From Salvelinus alpinus (lineage: Eukaryota > Chordata > Actinopteri > Salmoniformes > Salmonidae), in assembly GCF_045679555.1 (NCBI RefSeq), contig NC_092099.1, positions 12,600,076-12,664,075 on the forward strand: a stretch of 64,000 nt of DNA, written 5' to 3'. The position numbers were made by a program, and so were the translations under genes. This document shows, piece by piece, positions 34,510 through 64,000 of this stretch. The first letter of the stretch is position 1, and each line of letters opens with the position of its first letter. Below the pieces are notes generated by a model, which was given only the letters and a program-made list of their open reading frames with translations, was not told the DNA's origin and ran no database searches.

Positions 34510-37430
34510 ATGTGTCTGTCTATCCCTCTTCTCTCCTCTCTGCACAGACCATACAAACGCTTCACACCGCGTGGCCGCTGCCACTCTAACCTGGTGGTCC
34601 CAGCGCCCACGACCCACGTGGAGTTCCAGGTCTCCGGCAGCCTCTGGAACTGCCGATCTGCGGCCAACAAGGCAGAGTTCATCTCAGCCTATGCTTCCCT
34701 CCAGTCCCTCGACTTCTTGGCACTGACGGAAACATGGATTACCACAGATAACACTCCTACTGCTCTCTCCTCGTCTGCCCACGTGTTCTCGCACACCCCG
34801 AGAGCTTCTGGTCAGCGGGGTGGTGGCACTGGGATCCTCATCTCTCCCAAGTGGACATTCTCTCTTTCTCCCCTGACCCATCTGTCTATCGCCTCCTTTG
34901 AATTCCATGCTGTCACAGTTACCAGCCCCTTCAAGCTTAACATCCTTATCATTTATCGCCCTCCAGGTTCCCTTGGAGAGTTCATCAATGAGCTTGACGC
35001 CTTGATAAGTTCCTTTCCTGAGGATGGCTCACCTCTCACAGTTCTGGGTGACTTTAACCTCCCCACGTCTACCTTTGACTCATTCCTCTCTGCCTCCTTC
35101 TTTCCACTCCTCTCCTCTTTTGACCTCACCCTCTCACCTTCCCCCCCTACTCACAAGGCAGGCAATACGCTTGACCTCATCTTTACTAGATGCTGTTCTT
35201 CCACTAATCTCATTGCAACTCCCCTCCAAGTCTCCGACCACTACCTTTTATCCTTTTCCCTCTCGCTCTCATCCAACACTTCCCACACTGCCCCTACTCG
35301 GATGGTATCGCGCCGTCCCAACCTTCGCTCTCTCTCCCCCGCTACTCTCTCCTCTTCCATCCTATCATCTCTTCCCTCTGCTCAAACCTTCTCCAACCTA
35401 TCTCCTGATTCTGCCTCATCAACCCTCCTCTCCTCCCTTTCTGCATCCTTTGACTCTCTATGTCCCCTATCCTCCAGGCCGGCTCGGTCCTCCCCTCCTG
35501 CTCCGTGGCTCGACGACTCATTGCGAGCTCACAGAACAGGGCTCCGGGCAGCCGAGCGGAAATGGAGGAAAACTCGCCTCCCTGCGGACCTGGCATCCTT
35601 TCACTCCCTCCTCTCTACATTCTCCTCTTCTGTCTCTGCTGCTAAAGCCACTTTCTACCACTCTAAATTCCAAGCATCTGCCTCTAACCCTAGGAAGCTC
35701 TTTGCCACCTTCTCCTCCCTCCTGAATCCTCCTCCTCCTCCCTCTCTGAGGATGACTTCGTCAACCATTTTGAAAAGAAGGTTGACGACATCCGATCCTC
35801 GTTTGCTAAGTCAAACGACACCACTGGTTCTGCTCACACTGCCCTACCCTGTGCTTTGACCTCTTTCTCCCCTCTCTCTCCAGATGAAATCTCGCGTCTT
35901 GTGACGGCCGGCCGCCCAACAACCTGCCCGCTTGACCCTATCCCCTCCTCTCTTCTCCAGACCATTTCCGGAGACCTTCTCCCTTACCTCACCTCGCTCA
36001 TCAACTCATCCTTGACCGCTGGCTACGTCCCTTCCGTCTTCAAGAGAGCGAGAGTTGCACCCCTTCTGAAAAAACCTACACTCGATCCCTCCGATGTCAA
36101 CAACTACAGACCAGTATCCCTTCTTTCTTTTCTCTCCAAAACTCTTGAACGTGCCGTCCTTGGCCAGCTCTCCTGCTATCTCTCTCAGAATGACCTTCTT
36201 GATCCAAATCAGTCAGGTTTCAAGACTAGTCATTCAACTGAGACTGCTCTTCTCTGTGTCACGGAGGCGCTCCGCACTGCTAAAGCTAACTCTCTCTCCT
36301 CTGCTCTCATCCTTCTAGACCTATCGGCTGCCTTTGATACTGTGAACCATCAGATCCTCCTCTCCACCCTCTCCGAGTTGGGCATCTCCGGCGCGGCCCA
36401 CGCTTGGATTGCGTCCTACCTGACAGGTCGCTCCTACCAGGTGGCGTGGTGAGAATCTGTCTCCGCACCACGTGCTCTCACCACTGGTGTCCCCCAGGGC
36501 TCTGTTCTAGGCCCTCTCCTATTCTCGCTATACACCAAGTCACTTGGCTCTGTCATATCCTCACATGGTCTCTCCTATCATTGCTATGCAGACGACACAC
36601 AATTATTCTTCTCCTTTCCCCCTTCTGATAACCAGGTGGCGAATCGCATCTCTGCATGTCTGGCAGACATATCAGTGTGGATGACGGATCACCACCTCAA
36701 GCTGAACCTCGGCAAGACGGAGCTGCTCTTCCTCCCGGGGAAGGACTGCCCGTTCCATGATCTCGCCATCACGGTTGACAACTCCATTGTGTCCTCCTCC
36801 CAGAGTGCTAAGAACCTTGGCGTGATCCTGGACAACACCCTGTCGTTCTCAACTAACATCAAGGTGGTGACCCGTTCCTGTAGGTTCATGCTCTACAACA
36901 TTCGCAGAGTACGACCCTGCCTCACACAGGAAGCGGTGCAGGTCCTAATCCAGGCACTTGTCATCTCCCGTCTGGATTACTGCAACTCGCTGTTGGCTGG
37001 GCTCCCTGCCTGTGCCATTAAACCCCTACAACTCATCCAGAACGCCGCAGCCCGTCTGGTGTTCAACCTTCCCAAGTTCTCTCACGTCACCCCGCTCCTC
37101 CGCTCTCTCCACTGGCTTCCAGTTGAAGCTCGCATCCGCTACAAGACCATGGTGCTTGCCTACGGAGCTGTGAGGGGAACGGCACCTCCGTACCTTCAGG
37201 CTCTGATCAGGCCCTACACCCAAACAAGGGCACTGCGTTCATCCACCTCTGGCCTGCTCGCCTCCCTACCTCTGAGGAAGTACAGTTCCCGCTCAGCCCA
37301 GTCAAAACTGTTCGCTGCTCTGGCACCCCAATGGTGGAACAAACTCCCTCACGACGCCAGGTCAGCGGAGGCAATCACCACCTTCCGGAGACACCTGAAA
37401 CCCCACCTCTTTAAGGAATACCTAGGATAG
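34510..37430 (+). pseudogene. L2-like LINE ORF2: AP endonuclease + reverse transcriptase
   Basis: The first frame (34,510-35,859) holds endonuclease motifs WNCRSAANK, LTETWI, IIYRPPG, LGDFNLP and SDHYLL. Near 35,740, in a CTC-rich run, it shifts to the frame of 35,856-36,452: NNYRPVSLLSFLSKTLERA, QSGFKTSHSTETALL and LLDLSAAFDTVNHQ (first catalytic Asp). A TGA at 36,450 interrupts, then the same frame gives [30 protein letters not shown] (catalytic pair) and [12 protein letters not shown]. The 3' domain (to 37,430) has [22 protein letters not shown] and [13 protein letters not shown] noticed one shift and one stop only. Confidence 0.9.
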
Positions 37431-37587
37431 GATAAAGTAATCCTTCTAACCCCCCCCCCCCCCCCCCTTAAAAGAGTTAGATGCACTATTGTAAAGTGGT
37501 TGTTCCACTGGATATCATAAGGTGCACCAATTTGTAAGTCGCTCTGGATAAGAGCGTCTGCTAAATGACTTAAATGTAAATGTAAAT

Positions 37588-38943
37588 AAGGCCTACCACT
37601 CATCGGCAAACTTAATGATGGAGTCGTGCCTGGCCATGCAGTCATGGATGAACAAGGAGTACAGGAGGGGACTGAGCACGCACTCCTGAGGTGCCCCCGT
37701 GTTGAGGGTCAGCGTGGCAGATGTATTGTTACCTACCCTTACCACCTGGAGGTGGCCCGTCAGGAAGTCCAGGATCCAGTTGCAGAGGGAGGTGTTTAGT
37801 CCCAGGGTCCTTAGCTTAGTGGTGAGCTTTGTGGGCACTATGGTGTTGAACTCTGAGCTGTAGTCAATGAATAGCATTCTCACGTAGGTGTTCCTTTTGT
37901 TCAAGTTTGAAAGGGCAGTGTGGAGTGCAATAGACATTGCATCATCTGTGGATCTGTTAGGGTGGTATGCAAATTGGAGTGGGTCTAGGGTTTCTGGGAT
38001 AATGGTGTTGATATGAGCCATGACCAGCCTTTCAAAGCACTTCATGGCTACAGACATGAGTGCTACGAGTCGGTAGTCATTTAGGCAGGTTACCTTCGTG
38101 TTCTTTGGCACAGGGACTATGGTGGTTTGCTTGAAACATATTGGTAGTACAGACTGAGTCAGGGACTGGTTGAAAATGTCAGTGAAGACACTTGCCAGTT
38201 GGTCAGCGCATGCTTGGTGTACACGTCCTGGTAATACGTCTGGTCCTGTGGCCTTCTGAATGTTGACCTGTTTAAAGGTCTTACTCACATCGGCTACGGA
38301 GAGCGTGATCACACAGTCGTCCGGAACAGCTGATGCTCTCATGCATGCTGTGTTGCTTGCCTCGAAGCGAGCATAGAAGTAATTTAGCTCATCTGGTAGG
38401 CTCGTGTCAATGGGCAGCTCGCGGCTGTGCTTCCCTTTGTAGTCTGTAATAGTTTACAAGCCCTGCCACATCCGACGAGTGTCTGAGCCAGTGTAGTACG
38501 ATTCAATCTTAGTCCTGTATTGTCGCTTTGACTGTTTGATGGTTCGTCTGAGGGCATAGTGGGATTTCTTATACGCGTCTGGGTTAGAGTCCCACTCTTT
38601 GAAAGTGGTAGCTCTACCCTTTAGCTCAGTGTGGATGTTGCCTGTAATCCATGGCTTCTGGTTGGGGTATGTACGTTTGGTCACTGTGGGCACGACATCA
38701 TCGATGCACTTATTGATGAAGCCAGTGACTGATGTGGTGTACTCTTCAAAGCCATCGGAAGAATCCCAGAACATATTCCAGTCTGTGCTATTAAAATAGT
38801 CCTGTAGCTTAGCATCTGCATCATCTGACCACTTCCATATTGACCAAGTCACTGGTACTTCCTGCTTTAGTTTTGGCTTGTATCCAGAAATCAGGAGAAT
38901 AGAATTAAGGTCAGATTTGTCAAATGGAGGGCGAGGGAGAGCT
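37588..38943 (-). mobile_element. RSg-type LINE, 5' part (end of endonuclease and RT N-terminus)
   Basis: Minus-strand frames: 39,089-38,454 includes FEEYTTSVTGFINKCIDDVV, KPWITGNIHTELKGR and SKRQYRTKIESYY; 38,342-37,593 includes NIQKATGPDVLPGRV, VPKNTKVTCLNDYRLVAL and MLFIDYSSEFNTIVP (catalytic Asp), then LSPLLYSLFIHDC and KFAD. The L2-like insertion falls directly at the catalytic [F]ADD box. A stop near 38,455 breaks the frame. Confidence 0.85.
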
Positions 38944-39301
38944 TTGGGTGGTGGACCATTCTTGATACACACAGGAAACTGTTGAGCGTGAACAGCCCAG
39001 CAGCATTGCAGTTCTTGACACAAACCGGTGCGCCTGCCACCTACTACCATACCCTGTTCAAAGGTACTTAAACCTTTTGTCTTGCCCATTCAGACTCTAA
39101 ATGGCACACACACATAATCCATGTCTCAATTATCTCAAGGCTTAAAAATCCTTCTTTAACATGTCTCCTCCCCTTCATCTACACTGATTGAAGTGGATTT
39201 AACAAGTGACATCAATAAGGGATCATAGCTTTCACCTGGATTCACCTGGTCAGTCTATGTCATGGAAAGAGCACGTATTCCTAATGTTTGTACACTCAGT
39301 G
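38944..39301 (-). mobile_element. Tc1-like element, right part of the interrupted copy
   Basis: GTGGACCATTCTTGATACAC, then a transposase start region, then GTGGATTTAACAAGTGACATC and the end TTTGTACACTCAGTG before TA. Mirrors the end at 31,545. Confidence 0.8.
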
Positions 39302-39751
39302 TATGTTACACAGTCAAATGAGCAACTATATACAGCGAAATACCATACATGACAGGTTTCTCATAATGACAGGCAGTTGTTATCTAACGTCACAGTGGCA
39401 CGAAACGCAGACATTCTGTGTTAAATGAAGTATCAGATACTGACAGATCGCAAAGGGAGGCGTATGAGGAATACTGCGAGGAATATGGTAACAGTTGAGC
39501 CAACATGGTCTGTATTGACAATCACAGAAGTAGCCCAAAGAAGACACTCTGACAAACCTGTGGACAAATATCACTTTTTATCTATATTACCTGTACCTGC
39601 AGCCAGTTTCCAAGATGTTTAAAAAAAACAATTCAACTTCACATCAATAAAAACATGCTTGTGTCACTGGCTCTGTCACTGTCACAGGGAAAATGCTATT
39701 TACATTATGACTTATTCGGGACACCTGGTTAGCAATTTTGATTGAACAGGG

Positions 39752-63161
<23,410 letters not shown>

Positions 63162-63955
63162 CTGCAACAAGACACCATCGCCATGGAGATACAAATACAA
63201 CCATAACAGAACACAGAACTGCAGTGTTTTCTATTCTAGTTTTCGAAACCTTCATTTTACCAGTCAAATACCCTTGAGGTTAGAAACCTCTTTTGCAACG
63301 GGGACCTTTTTGCTAGGCTTATGTAGCAATATTTCCTGTGACAATAGTGCTGTTATACGTGATGCACAAGTTGGTCGTAGTGACATATAGTAATACGTAA
63401 CATATAATATGCAACAACATATATAGCATATACTGTAGGCTGACATAGCAACATGCAAACCTGTATTCATACATTAGATCAGACTATCGTGCTAAAGTAG
63501 CTACACAGATATTACAGAGTAACAACCAGGTCTTGATATTGGTTTAGATAAGTGGTGTTCAGTGGACCTTTTCCTTTCTAGCGTTTTGCATAAGGGGCGT
63601 CTATAGCTATTCATCATTGTGGCAGCAATCACACAGAGGCAGCTTCACTTGGCTACCTTATTGGAACAGAAGGAATTCTATTAATCTATGGACTAATAGT
63701 GGCTAACTGACGGTGTGAAGGCATTAGGCGGCTGACTGTTTTTATTGAACGTGAGCGAGCTGACAGATCTGCCAATGTAACATACGCCGCTGTGCCAGAG
63801 GCAGCCCGAGCACAGCTTGTTTATTAATGCATAACTTTACTACTTGAAGAAGATCCAACATCCTTTTCCCTTCTCTGTCTCCCTCTCTCTGTTTATTTCT
63901 CCGTCCCCCTTTGGGGAATTTGTATGTGTGTGTATATGCACGCCTATGCGTTCAT
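63162..63955. other. CCDC148 intron, no other feature
   Basis: No exon with matching phase was found on the minus strand up to the window end. Confidence 0.35.
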
Positions 63956-63990
63956 GTGTCTGTGTGTGTGTGTGTGTGTGTGTGCGTGCG
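63956..63990. repeat. (TG)n microsatellite
   Basis: TG run of about 24 bases leading into GCGTGCGC at the right end of the window. Confidence 0.9.
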
Positions 63991-64000
63991 CTCACATTCT

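Larger units (their letters stand above)
33663..37587 (+). mobile_element. L2-like LINE, near full length
   Basis: Order: leader with tandem monomers (33,663-34,440), one long ORF with endonuclease and RT (34,510-37,430), a C run at 37,449, and the 3' tail GTAAGTCGCTCTGGATAAGAG with a TAAATG repeat (37,536-37,587). Insertion interrupted the RSg-type LINE between TGTCTCATCG and the AAGGCCTACCAC side. Only about two lesions were noticed in the ORF, so the copy is young. Confidence 0.88.

Noticed and set aside
35024-35725. A 233-codon frame overlapping the L2 endonuclease
   Set aside because: Pro/Leu/Ser-rich shadow of the true endonuclease frame in C- and T-rich sequence.
37440-37600. Tail of the L2-like LINE considered as a separate SINE
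   Set aside because: It directly follows the ORF in the normal order and has no tRNA-like head.

Overview
This is vertebrate nuclear DNA, almost certainly from a salmonid fish (Salmo, Oncorhynchus, Salvelinus or a close relative). The coding exons are short, have canonical splice sites and are separated by introns of hundreds to 20,000 bases. The rest is dense with Tc1/mariner copies of several families (including a Sleeping Beauty-lineage copy with its IR/DR ends), tRNA-derived SINEs ending in the salmonid tail motif, L2-like and RSg-type LINEs, related solo LTRs, a broken Ty3/gypsy element, hAT-type fold-back MITEs and long CA/GT microsatellites. There is no operon, CRISPR array, phage or plasmid signal.

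Three host genes are supported by exons whose phases join without a break. (1) 11,859-24,297, + strand: a homologue of the uncharacterised gene human C7orf57, 7 coding exons and 198 residues, with a 9.8 kb intron full of transposons. (2) 25,695-28,146, + strand: a complete uridine phosphorylase, 7 coding exons and 322 residues, closest to UPP2 with some UPP1-like positions. It acts in cytosolic pyrimidine salvage (uridine + phosphate to uracil + ribose-1-phosphate). (3) 39,752-63,161, - strand: the C-terminal half (6 exons, about 297 residues) of a coiled-coil protein read as CCDC148. Its N-terminal exons lie beyond the right edge. The order C7orf57 - UPP - CCDC148 joins neighbours that sit on two chromosomes in human (C7orf57 with UPP1, CCDC148 with UPP2), which suggests an ancestral linkage group.

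Layout. 1-11.4 kb: no recognisable gene, with scattered MITEs, a SINE and two Tc1 copies. 11.4-24.8 kb: the C7orf57-like gene; its large intron holds a Tc1, a degenerate non-LTR element with a nearly complete Tc1 inside it, and a hAT-type MITE. 25.4-28.4 kb: the UPP gene, with a MITE just 3' of the stop codon. 28.5-39.3 kb: the intergenic space between the convergent UPP and CCDC148 genes. It holds a Sleeping Beauty-lineage Tc1, a second Tc1, and a three-deep stack (Tc1 containing an RSg-type LINE containing a nearly full-length L2-like LINE with tandem 5' monomers). 39.7-63.2 kb: CCDC148 exons, with a 20 kb intron carrying a gypsy relic, several Tc1s, three related solo LTRs and two LINE families. 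63.2-64 kb: intron and a GT repeat.

I found no clearly undescribed functional system. The most interesting points are the linkage of the three genes, the nested insertions that can be ordered in time, the L2-type 5' monomers, and a mobile element that combines a perfect CRE palindrome with a pol III B-box. Family names for repeats come from memory of salmonid repeats and need a library search to be fixed.
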